NCBI GenBank assembly: GCA_013076295.1
Contig: RQOL01000906.1
Coordinates: 248,001 to 312,000, forward strand
Length of the DNA: 64,000 nt
Direction: 5' to 3'
Origin: Sanderia malayensis
Taxonomy: Eukaryota > Cnidaria > Scyphozoa > Semaeostomeae > Pelagiidae
Below the pieces are notes generated by a model that saw only the letters and a list, made by a program, of their open reading frames with translations, had not been told where the DNA came from and made no database searches. Of this stretch, positions 11,104-20,288 are shown in pieces (within the stretch, counting starts at the first letter, position 1; each line of letters starts with the position of its first letter). The translations under genes and the position numbers were made by a program.

Positions 11104-11496
11104 TTGGCAAGTTTCAACCAGCTGTCTTTAAAAAACGGAATCCGGAATGCTGCTATCCGGAATATGGATTCCGGAATACAGAATACGGAATCTGGAACAA
11201 TGATAATAATAATGATTATTATCATTCAACTATTGAACATAACTATAAAGATATTTACAAAAAAAACAAAACTTGCAGTTGGATTCCTTGCCAGTCCATG
11301 TTTAAAGGAAGCTATTGTTGGGCTGCTCTTTATCACATCTGGTATGCTATTCTGGAGTATGCTACCCCTAACACGTACAGAATTCATGCCGACGGCCACA
11401 ATGGATATGCTAGGAAGTAGAACGGTGTTCTTTGTCCTGACATTGTATCTGGTTTCTCTTCTTGTAATAGTATATAAACTCACAATTGCTTTTTAA
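11104..11496. repeat. S-family repeat, copy 1
   Basis: It begins with clustered CCGGAAT words (11138-11185), then AT-rich spacer, then a block that recurs in inverted orientation at 17262-17392 and 23265-23645 (TGGTATGCTATTCTGGAGTATGC). A frame across it looks membrane-like. The other two copies do not preserve that frame, so I treat it as non-coding. Confidence 0.55.
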
Positions 11497-11839
11497 GCCA
11501 ATTTGTTTAACAATTTTTTTTTACTAACTGCTCATTAGTAAAAAAATTACAATATATCTACCTATATAACAAACAAACAAAAAATATACATATCCTATAC
11601 AGAAGATATTTATATATAAACAATTACACTATTTACATTATTAAAAACATCCTGTCATATTAAAAAAAAAATCGAAAAGAAAGTCTCCGATGGGCTTCGC
11701 CCTCGCTACTCGTTAGAAATTGTTGATCGCTTTGGAATCGCGTCAAGGTCTTCAATGTTCGAGTGTTGTTGGAACCTTGATCAAGAACCTCGAACGCATC
11801 GGATTGTTGATCTGGTTAGGGAAAATGACAACTCTGTAC

Positions 11840-14418
11840 TAGACCAGTGGCTGAGAGGGGAGCATTACCATCCGAGGAGGCAATTTATGGGACAATGTTT
11901 TTCTGATGTAGTTTTGGGCGTAGAATTCGAATCTGGATGTTGATCAGGTGTGCGAGGGGGCGTTTCCGAGATTTTGGGGGGTTAAGGGTAAAAATAAATT
12001 TTCCTTTCAACCATCCAATTTCTGAGAAAATCATTATAAGAATGATGCCCAAGCCACTCTACTTCTATGTGGAGATAGATACTGCTATGTCACGATAAAA
12101 ATTGGCTCTCCCTATTTTTGGGGGGAAGTAGCTAAATTTCGAAGCCCAACTGGACTACATGCCTACTACCCAAAATCATGTTGTTCATGCGTAACTTTTC
12201 AATTCAGATTTGAATGATGCAAAATTTTCAACTGAACGCACATAATATTTACATTACAAGGATAAAACGCTTATGCACGTATTCTAAGAAACTCGTTATG
12301 AGGAACTCAGACTCTCGAATGGCCAAAGAAACTCCAGTATTGAAAAAAAACTTTTCTAAGAGACTTCTATATTCTTCGTGAAATATAAGAGGCTATTTCC
12401 TATGTACTATTTATTTTTATAACAATAGCTTTTGAAGAGTAGCACTCATTATTAGCATGTTGTGCTTAACCCCCTAGACTAAGTTCAAAAATATTATTAG
12501 CACCATTTGGATAATCTAAAACAATTTTGAATTTCAAGGAACTCCTAAAAAACTTTTAGTACTTAAAATCAGAAAAATCTAAGATTTCAGTACTGGGAAA
12601 ATTGGTTTGTTCCTTATAAAAGTTGTTTAATCTCTCATCAGAAAGGCTGTTATCTGTTGAAATCGCTGAAGAGCTACTTTCAGCAGAGGAAAGAGGCATT
12701 GCAATGTTTGATATAAATTTAGCGATCGTCTCCATACGAATGAAAACCAAACTGCATCCCTCTTTGATCCCATTAAACGGTCTCCTTGGAAGGGATCTGG
12801 AGATGCTGAGAAAAGTCTAAAGTAAAATCCAATGACAAATCAAATGTCCGAGGAAACCCTGTCGGTAAATGCTAGCTGCTATGTAATGGATTTAGCTGCA
12901 TCACTTCCCTCGATTGTAAAGCTTCTAGATAGAGCTGTCAGAAACTAAGCAAAGTCGGAAATTAAGTCAGGAAGACGTGGAAATGTTCATGAGTTGGAAA
13001 CCAACCACGAAGAAGCAGACACCAAGATTTGCTACCTTCTGCACCACGCCGTAAGCCAAAATATTGGTAATGAAACAGTAGCTGACGTGCGTTCCAGTTC
13101 ATGAGACGTAGACATCCACTGGCAAAGCAAGAAACTCCTTAATCTTGCATTATGTCAACTTTCTTACGCGCAGAAACAAGCACTTCTGGGATTGCATGCT
13201 TTCTCTGGAAATGACTATGTGTCATCATTTTCTCTAAAGGGAAAGAAGGCTTTCTGGAAGAAAATGAATGAAAGAGAAGAATGCATGTTAGCCTTCAGAA
13301 ATCTTGGTGTTGAAACTCACCCTAGTGAGAACTTAATTTCTAGCCTCGAGAAAATTGTCTGTTCCCTTTATGGAGAAAAAAGATTAGAATCCGTTGCAAT
13401 GCAAGGAAAGCAATATTTTGGCAGAATTTTGCAGTCGATAAGAAGACTTTAACTATCTTCATTCGGCATCCGTTACTTGTTGCTACAGATAGTAGTACTG
13501 GGGCGAGAGGATAGGCGAGAGCCTTGCCGATGTCGACCACTTCGTTTTCTATAAATGCTACTGTAACGAGAAGACCAAGAATGTTCCTTTGCACCCCAAC
13601 ATCTTTTGATTTGCCATTGCATTTCATTTTAGACCTTTCTCATCATCTCCAAATCCCTTCCAAGGAGACCGTTTAATGGGATCAAAGAGGGATGCAGCTT
13701 GGCTTTCATTCGCATGAAGACGATCGCTAAATATATGAAACATTGCACTGCCTCTTTCTTCTGCTGAAAGTAGCTCTTCAGCAACTTCAACAGATAACGG
13801 CCTTTCCGATGAGAGATTAAACAACTTTTATGAGGAACAAAACAACTTTCCCAGTACTGAAATCTTAGATTTTTCGGATTTCAAGTACAAAAAGTTTTTT
13901 AAGAGTCTCTTGAAATTCAAAATTGTTTTAGATTATCCAAATGTCTGAGTTTCTTATAACGAGATTCTTAGAATACGTGCATAAGCATTTTATCCTTATA
14001 ATGTAAATATTATGTGCGTTCAGTTGAAAGTATTGCTTCATTCAAATCTAAATTGAAAAATTACGCAGGAATAACATGACTTTAGGTAATAGGCCTGTAG
14101 TCCCGTTGGGCTTCGAAATTTAGCCACCCCCCCCCCCAAAAAATAGGGAGAGCAAATTTTTATCGTGACATTGCAATATCTATCTCCACATAGAGTTAGG
14201 GTGGCTTGGGCATCATTTTTATAATGATTTTCTCAGAAATTGGATGGTTGAAAGGAAAATTTATTTTCACCCTTAACCCCCCAAAATCTCGGAAACGCCC
14301 CCTCGCACGCCTGATCAACATCCAGATTCGAATTCTACGCCCAAAACTACACCAGAAAAACATTGTCCCATAAATTGCCTCCTCGGGTGGTAATGCTCCC
14401 CTCTCAGCCACTGGCCTA
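11840..14418. mobile_element. Palindromic DNA transposon, 3-bp TSD, nuclease-like core (Academ-like)
   Basis: The ends are TAGACCAGTGGCTGAG and its near-complement CTCAGCCACTGGCCTA. They are flanked by TAC at 11837-11839 and TAC at 14419-14421. Removing the insert and one TAC restores the retroelement frame, which confirms the boundaries. Arms of about 800-990 bp (11840-12832 and 13625-14418) are inverted copies of each other; the left arm has extra sequence around 12290-12480. The central 12833-13624 is single-copy and holds the nuclease-like fragment. A 3-bp duplication together with an XPG/PIN-like protein fits Academ transposons; that assignment is an inference. Confidence 0.78.
12950..13452 (+). 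pseudogene. XPG/PIN-like nuclease fragment inside the palindromic transposon
   Basis: The plus strand reads, through frame changes, an EEADTKICYLLHHAVSQNIG stretch near 13010-13070 and a DVDI segment near 13105. It continues ALLGLHAFSGNDYVSSFSLK (about 13175-13235), then WKKMNEREE and a C-terminal SLEKIVCSLYG. The pattern EADT...DTDV...GLHAFTGND is shared by a very abundant transposon-linked family with PIN/XPG-like acidic residues. The window copy is short and frameshifted, so it is not active. Family assignment is from motif memory and should be tested. Confidence 0.55.
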
Positions 14419-14421
14419 TAC

Positions 14422-15056
14422 GTATCGCAGCTGTTACTATGCTGAGCTCCATCCTCTTCTTTTCTGGAATCATCTCGCTCAAGCGTTTATAGAAAATCTG
14501 ACATTCTCTGCCCATTGCTCCATTAGTTGAGAACACTAGGGGAGTGAATGTTCCGTTTTCGACTTGCAGGACTCTTTCTTTATAATGCCTCTTCTTTTCA
14601 GCTTCGTTTGTTAAGCAGCATTTTGCTAGTTCTAGGCTGCTGTATCTTCGGGCGTTAAGGTCAAAGACCCTGATATCAAAAAATGCCTTCTGACCAGCTA
14701 CCAAAAAACTAGCTGCACTGACATCCAACCTTGCTTCTCGACTCCTGTTGGTAGCTCGTTCTTGCAATTCGTCACCATTCAACTCGTTCAGCAACGGCTC
14801 GACTTTGACATCCCTACATACTTCGTTTAGTAGATCTGCCGTGATGTTTCTGACCTCATTGTGGCGTAGAGTGATGAAGCCACCTTTTTTTGCACGAGGG
14901 AGCATGCGGTACGTCAAAACGAGAACCATATGCACAGATATTCGGCATCTTGTTCATCAGCCATCCGTAACGAAGATGAAGAGCGTCTTGGAACTCCTGC
15001 TTTGACATGTCGAATCCGAATTCTTTCAGTGGCAGAGAAGATAGCCAGTTTGACAC
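14422..15056 (-). pseudogene. Retroelement C-terminal zinc-ribbon and PD-D/ExK-like nuclease region
   Basis: The region opens with a helical segment (LSSLPLKEFGFDMSKQEF and LHLRYGW) found after the RT in this family. It continues with a degenerate Cys/His zinc motif and then, after a frameshift near 14890, with GGFITLRHNEVRNITADLL. The nuclease-like core reads EARLDVSAASF, then GQKAFFDIRVFDLNA, with spaced acidic residues as in restriction-like endonucleases, then NGTFTPLVFSTNGAMGREC. Such nucleases nick target DNA for target-primed reverse transcription. The frame is cut at AAIR by the transposon insertion at 14418. Confidence 0.65.
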
Positions 15057-15083
15057 ACCTTTCTGATTGTTGGATGCCGTTCT

Positions 15084-16078
15084 TTATCGTTCCTCGTCAG
15101 TCATCTCTTGTATGAGTGATTGTAGTCTTTCTTCCTGGCGTTTTTGTCTTGCTGACTTTATTTGGTTTCTAGACTTGCCGCTGTTGGTGTTTCGGATGCC
15201 AAGAATTTTGTTTTGAAGATCTAATGTGACTTTCTTTGAGTTTTCGTATTCTTCTTTAGCGGTTTCCGTAAAGATCTTCAAACCAAGACCCCCGTTTCGT
15301 GTTGGAAGTGCCAAGAGCTTGCGTTCTTTGTCATTCACCACGTGACCTCCAGTTATAGATGGAATAAGCTTTTGCCGAATGACATCCTCAATTGGCTGGA
15401 ATTCATTCTCACAATCTGGTATCGTTCTCAGGAAGTATGTTAATTTGTGCTGATATCCGGCGACAAAGCAGGAATAAGCGGCTTGAGGTTGAGTTTCACC
15501 GCCTTTTGATAAGAGGGTCAGCTCGTCTACCCATGTTGCAACTTCTGATCTCAAGTAAGCCGATCTGTGTTCCTGGCTTCCGATGGCGGCCCCAAGATGC
15601 TTATCACCCTCTGGTGTAATGGTTATGTTGGTGCCATTGAACGCAACATGAGCGTCATCTTCGATTTCTGGCTTGACGATCAGGATACATTTGGAAGGTC
15701 GTGGAAAGTATCCATATTTCGGATCATTAAACAAAAGAGTATCCCACCATTTTCTCAGGGCGTTGATCTTTCCTGCGGCCGTTATATCATCAGCAAAAGC
15801 TACATCCTTTAGATTTTCATCACGTGATTCTGCTCGCATATGGAGCATTGGCGTTGTTCCGATCGCGCAGATCGCCATACCAAGCGGGTCTCCTTGGGTC
15901 GTACCCTCATTTGATTTGACTTCTCTCCTTCCAATGACAAAAAGCCTTGCTGGAGCCGAGTAGCAATTCCTAACAAACGTAGCCATTGTTGGACAAACTA
16001 TTCCTATATTGTGCGAAGGAATACTTTTCGATTCAAATTGTTGAACGCGTTTGCAGCGTTCAACAATTTGAATCGAAA
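15084..16078 (-). pseudogene. Retroelement reverse transcriptase domain (5'-truncated)
   Basis: The open frame on the minus strand runs about 330 codons. It includes NEGTTQGDPLGMAICAIG (finger/palm motif B region, near 15890) and VAFADDITAAGKINALRKWW (near 15800), where the catalytic ADD box is intact. Later stretches are PSKCILIVKPE, HLGAAIGSQEHRSAYL (thumb-like), and LPTRNGGLGLKIFTETAKEE near 15270. The fingers upstream of about PTMATFVRNCYSAPARL are missing, so this copy is truncated even though this segment is uninterrupted. It continues frameshifted into the zinc/nuclease segment below 15084. Confidence 0.75.
16026..16078. repeat. Perfect 23-bp hairpin with 7-nt loop
   Basis: 16026-16048 and 16056-16078 are exact reverse complements, with loop GTTTGCA. 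It lies exactly at the 5' truncation point of the retroelement. That suggests a 5' inversion or template switch during integration. Confidence 0.9.
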
Positions 16079-16475
16079 TCTCTTCTTGTAATAGTTCAGG
16101 CACAAATACAGGTGTCTGATGATGCAATGTCTTGCAAATCTCTATCCTCAGTCTTTATAAAAATATTTACGGTATCACTCCAAGCATTCTCATTAAGCAA
16201 ATCCTGTTTGCTTGTCTCGAAACCATTGCTTTGTCACCCTCTCGTGGTTAATGGGTGTTCATCTTTCACCTCTAATAAAATAGCATTCAATTTCTTCACA
16301 AAAAAATGCCATTACCGTGGATGAACGGCTGTCAGTTCAGCTTTTTGCATTTATTTTGTGGCTGTGGAAACAAATATTTTGAACTATGGATACAGATGAA
16401 GCCTATTAAGTTTTCAAATTGCAAACATCACTTCAGATCTTTCGTTGTTGCCAGTTGTGCCAGTTTAGTTGTGTG

Positions 16476-17250
16476 ATGGCAGAGCAATCCGTTCCAAAAC
16501 CAAAGCGGAAAGCTTTCAATGCATTACAGTGTATTGAAATGTTCAACTGGCCAGATGTGTCCGTCATTAAAATGATTGGAGCTGGCAGCTTTGGATCCAT
16601 TGTTTTGGCGAAATATAAGGCAGAAAAAGTAGTTTAAAGCAACCATTTACAACCAATGGAAGTGAGCGTGAGTTAATGAAAAAAGTAAAGCTTCTTAAGA
16701 GCATTAAAGGACATATAAATATTGTAAAATTCAAGGCAGTTTGTTGCAATCCTTTTTCAAATATGCAAGAATATGTTTATTTTTCATTTGCCCCTTTTGG
16801 TGACAATACAAGTGCCAACTCGCTTTCCAAGTTCTTGGCCCACGTTGATGAAACATACGACTTTGAAGGATTTCAGCAGGTTCCAGAGGTTGTAGTGACA
16901 GATCTCATAAACGGACTATTGTATTGTACAAGAAGGACATCGTTCATCGTAATCTAAAGACAGCCAATATTCTGATAAGTAATAAACATATATGTTGCGA
17001 GAATGAAAGTGGTTTTCTTGAAAAATGAAAGTCTGGATTTAAGCCTGTCGTATGCAAGTTGACTGATTTGGGGGAAATTGGGCCGAACCTTATTCAAGCG
17101 AAGACTTTGTTGGCCTCTAAAATTGCTCGCATAGACAGAGGTAGTCCCGTGTATATGGCACCTGAAATTCTCTTTAAAAAGCTACAATGAGCATTGGAGA
17201 GTCTTGAAATTTTAATGGCAGCAGATATGTGGGCACTTGTGTATATTTGT
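16476..17250 (+). pseudogene. Copy A: protein kinase domain of a MULE-associated gene
   Basis: From ATG 16476 the plus strand encodes a kinase through two frameshifts and several stops. The Gly loop reads IGAGSFGSIVLAKY (about residues 33-46). The beta-3 Lys follows in another frame (VV.KATIYNQW). Then come HINIVKFKAVC, a hinge-like YFSFAPFGD, KKDIVHRNLKTANILI, CKLTDLGEIGP, SPVYMAPEI and ADMWAL. The catalytic Asp of HRD is Asn (HRN) and DFG is DLG, so catalysis would be doubtful even without the breaks. No intron is seen in this segment. A homologous kinase occupies the same place upstream of the transposase in copy B. It is cut off near 17250 by an S-family repeat. Confidence 0.8.
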
Positions 17251-17261
17251 GTATATCCTAG

Positions 17262-17392
17262 CACATCCATTGTGGCCGTCGGCATGAACTCTGTACGTGT
17301 AAGGGGTAGCATACTCTAGAATAGCATACCAGATGTGATAAAGAGCAGCGCAACAATAGCTTCCTTTAAACATGGACTGGCAAGGAATGGAA
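17262..17392. repeat. S-family repeat, copy 2 (partial)
   Basis: It is inverted relative to 11310-11440 and shares GGGGTAGCATACTCTAGAAT and AAAGAGCAGCGCAACAATAG with the copy at 23370-23430. It is inserted at the 3' end of the copy A kinase. Confidence 0.6.
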
Positions 17393-17399
17393 CTGCAAG

Positions 17400-17697
17400 T
17401 GCCCCTGAACCAAACAGATCCTACTGTGCGCAAGACAATCTCATATTTGGAAGGTGAGTGTGAATTAGTTGTGACATATGATTGTGTTGTGATGTGTGAG
17501 CTGCAATGGAAATTGAAGCTGGAGTTGAGCTCAAATTCATTGTCATATTCAGGTGACCACTAAAGCATTATGTTTTTTCAGGCCCAGGAAGCTACAAACC
17601 AGCATATACCAGTATTTATTTAAAAAGGAAGAACATGAGATTGTGTGTCTCAAATCCTATGGGAATGCAAAAACCGGCAGGGCTTATATAAGAACAA
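17400..17697 (+). other. Possible exon remnants of copy A gene 1
   Basis: A GGAAG|GTGAGTG donor-like site (17450) and a TTTTTTCAG acceptor-like site (17580) frame an intron-sized segment. The flanking short frames could be kinase C-lobe remnants, but no motif is certain. Confidence 0.25.
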
Positions 17698-18710
17698 CTA
17701 GCCGGGGGTGCTCGCATTTGCTCGTTTCCCGGAGGGGGGCAAGCGAAAAAAATTTAATGTGGTAGGCACACTTTGTGCGCTGCATTCGCTAATGCTCATG
17801 CCTCTTGCAGCCCCACGTAAAATGGGTTAACTCGTTACACTCGCCTGTCTATCCATTAGGAAGAAACATTGACTGATAGGGCACACTTCGTGTGCTGCAT
17901 TCGCTAACGCTGATGCCTCTGCCTACTCCTCTTACAACAGTTTGGCTCGCTCCATTCGCCTGATAATCCATTATCATAATTTTTTTATCAAAATTGTGGA
18001 CTTGTCTATATTAGGCCTAAGCGTTACAGTATGTTGAAGCAACAATGGCGGTCGCCTACTACAAAAACTACAACTATTTCAGCTCAAAATACAAAAAAAG
18101 CTATCGCCTGTGTTTTCAATTGTTCCCTGAAACTTTCCAGAGGTCACTCAAACAATAAGCATGTCTTTGCAAAGATAATTCAGCTCATAAACACTTTGGA
18201 AGGCGCCCAGTTATCCTTTGTGTGCAAAACAAGAAAAAATGTCTTCTCCAAAAGTACCTGCTACAACCCGAGTGCTAATTTGCATGATAACGAAAAACGT
18301 GTGACTGTTCACGTCAAGTCCAAAAAAAGCCAATCAAAATGCAGCAAAAGGCGAAACCGGTCACATGAAGAGCGAATACTTTGTTCGAAAATGGAGTTCG
18401 CGATGCGAATTTTGAAGTTTCGCCATCGTAAACGGTGGTTTTTTCGTAATAGCCAATTAGGCAAACTTAAACACAGAATTTCCTAACCTTTTAGTCGAAA
18501 CTGTAAGCTCTCATAAAGATAACTTTCTGGTTCAGAGGGCAAGAAACAGCTCACTTAAAAATAGAGCAGATTAAGGGCTTCAGAAAAAAGCCTTTATGGA
18601 TACCTCGTTCGTCGTTTCGACCCATTGTTTTTGGGCATTTGACCTATTGTTTTGGGTTGAATCTATTGTTTTTGGCAAGGAAAGTGTGTCATCGCATGAC
18701 TCCGCAGAAT
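17698..18710 (-). mobile_element. CTAG-ended repeat R-a (Helitron-like termini, full copy)
   Basis: Read on the minus strand it starts TTCTGCGGAGTCATGCGATG (18710) and ends GCGAGCACCCCCGGCTAG (17698). The interior has roughly 90-bp tandem modules near the CTAG end and about 600 bp of spacer shared with R-b, R-c and R-d. A TC start and CTAG end with no inverted repeats resembles a non-autonomous Helitron. The 3' hairpin is weak (CCGGG/CCCGG), so this class is only suggested. Confidence 0.55.
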
Positions 18711-18720
18711 AGTAATATTA

Positions 18721-19590
18721 CTAGCCAGGGGCGCTCGCTTTTGCTTGCTTCCCGAAGGGGGGCAAGTTAAAAAAATTTAATGTGATGGCTGGTGCACGTC
18801 GTGCGCTGCATTCGCTGACGCTCATGCCCCTTTCAACTCCACGTACAATGGGTTAGCTCGCTGCGCTCGCCTGTGGTTGGAGCACTTCGTGTGCTGCATT
18901 CGCTTACACTCATGCCTCTTTCAACCCTACGTAGAATGGGATAGCTCGCTGCGCTTGCCTGTGGTTGGCGCACTTTGTGCGCTGTATTCGCTTACGCTCA
19001 TGCCCTTTCAACCTCACTAACGATGGGTTAGCTCGCTGCGCTCGCCTGTCTATCTATTATCAAGAAACATTGACTGACAGGGTGCACTTCGCGCGCTGCA
19101 TTCGCTTACGCTCATGCCTCTGCCTACTCCTCTTACAACAGTTTGGCTCGCTCTGCTCGCCTGATAACCCCTTATAATTGGTTAATAAAACTTTGGGCTT
19201 GCTTAAATTAGGCCTAAGCGTCGCAAGCATGCCGAAGCAACAATGGCAGTCGCCTACTACAAAAACTAAAGCTATCTCACTCAAAAAACAAAACAAAGCT
19301 ATCACCTGTGTTCTCAATTGTTTCATGTATTTTTCCAGAGGTCTCTTCAAAACAAAAACACGCGTCTTCTCCAAAAGTACCTGCTGTTCAACCCGAGGGC
19401 AAATTTGCATGATAACGAAAAACGCGTAACTTTTCACGTGAAGTCGGAAAAGAACCAATCAAATTGCAGCAAAAGGCGAAACGCGTCACGTGAACGGCGA
19501 GCGCTTTGTTCGAAATTGGAGTTCGCGACGCGAATTTAGAAGTTTCGCAAGCGTAAACCGTCGTTTTTCGTGATAGCCAATTAGGCGAAA
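18721..19590 (-). mobile_element. CTAG-ended repeat R-b with ~95-bp tandem modules
   Basis: It starts CTAGCCAGGGGCGCTCGC at 18721, 10 bp after R-a. Four to five tandem modules (18780-19160) repeat GCGCAC-TTnGTGCGC, CGCTnACGCTCATGCC, CCCACGTACAATGGGTTAG and CTCGCTGCGCTCGCCTG. The remainder matches R-a but stops near 19590, lacking the TTCTGCGG end. Confidence 0.6.
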
Positions 19591-19654
19591 AAAACAAAGA
19601 ATTATTTTTGCAGGTCCACATCAACCTTTGGTTGCCTGAAATTTAACCTGCTGT

Positions 19655-20190
19655 AACAAATAATATATATGATATGATATGATATGATATGTTATGATAT
19701 GACCAATAAGGCACAAAGTATCCAAGACTTTGCTGCAAAAGTCATCACTGGTGTTGCCAAGCGTGAACATGCAACTCCATTGATTCATAATCTTGGGTGG
19801 ATGAGACTAAACCAATTGAGATCTTATCATCGAATGTGTCTTGTTTACAAATGCTTACACAGTCTTGCATCAGTTTATCTTATATTTAAATTTTACCCTG
19901 AAGAGGAATGTACACCAATATCAAACAAGACAATCAAATGATTTACATGTACCAATGACAACAGCTCGCAGTGATCAAAGAACTTTCTGCTTTAGTGGTG
20001 TCAAAGACTATAATGCATTGCCAAGTCATGTCAAGGAAGCCTCTTCTTATGGATAATTAAAATTAAAATTAACGACAGAATTAGACTATTGATAAATTCT
20101 ACAAGGAATATTTTAGGTTAGGGTTTTCATTTTAATTTCAATTAATTAGGCTATTTTAACATTTTAATCAAATTTGTAATTATTTCCTTT
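19655..20190 (+). pseudogene. Non-LTR retrotransposon 3' end of ORF2 (CR1/L2-like)
   Basis: After an ATGATATGATATG microsatellite, the plus strand encodes NKAQSIQDFAAKVITG (19705 on), LGWMRLNQLRSYHRMCLVYK and LASVYLIFKF. After a frameshift it continues with HVPMTTARSDQRTFCFSG, KDYNALPSHVKEA. This is the conserved C-terminal tail of LINE ORF2 proteins. The 5' part is missing, as is usual for incomplete reverse transcription. It is inserted into copy A of the MULE element. Confidence 0.75.
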
Positions 20191-20288
20191 TGATTAATTT
20201 TATACCGCTATGAAAAACCTTTGTACCAAGGAGTGGTGACTTAAACATGATCATTAAACATTTATAATGATCATTTATCATTATCATT

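Larger units (their letters stand above)
11640..16078 (-). mobile_element. Retroelement with RT and C-terminal nuclease-like domain, split by a palindromic transposon
   Basis: The retroelement lies on the minus strand and is 5'-truncated at about 16078, at a perfect hairpin. Its coding part runs 16078-14422, is interrupted by the 2579-bp element at 11840-14418, and resumes at 11836-11700 with TELSFSLTRSTIRCVRG. The missing joint is in frame if one copy of the 3-bp duplication and the insert are removed. The family is common in cnidarian genomes. The exact clade (R2/NeSL-like with a restriction-like nuclease is my guess) is not settled. Confidence 0.7.

Noticed and set aside
11104..11496. Membrane-like 130-codon frame
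   Set aside because: The same DNA in two other copies does not keep the frame, so the hydrophobicity comes from AT-rich repeat sequence.
18780..19160. CRISPR-like array of GC-rich repeats
   Set aside because: Units are contiguous tandem modules without unique spacers, inside a transposon family of a eukaryote.
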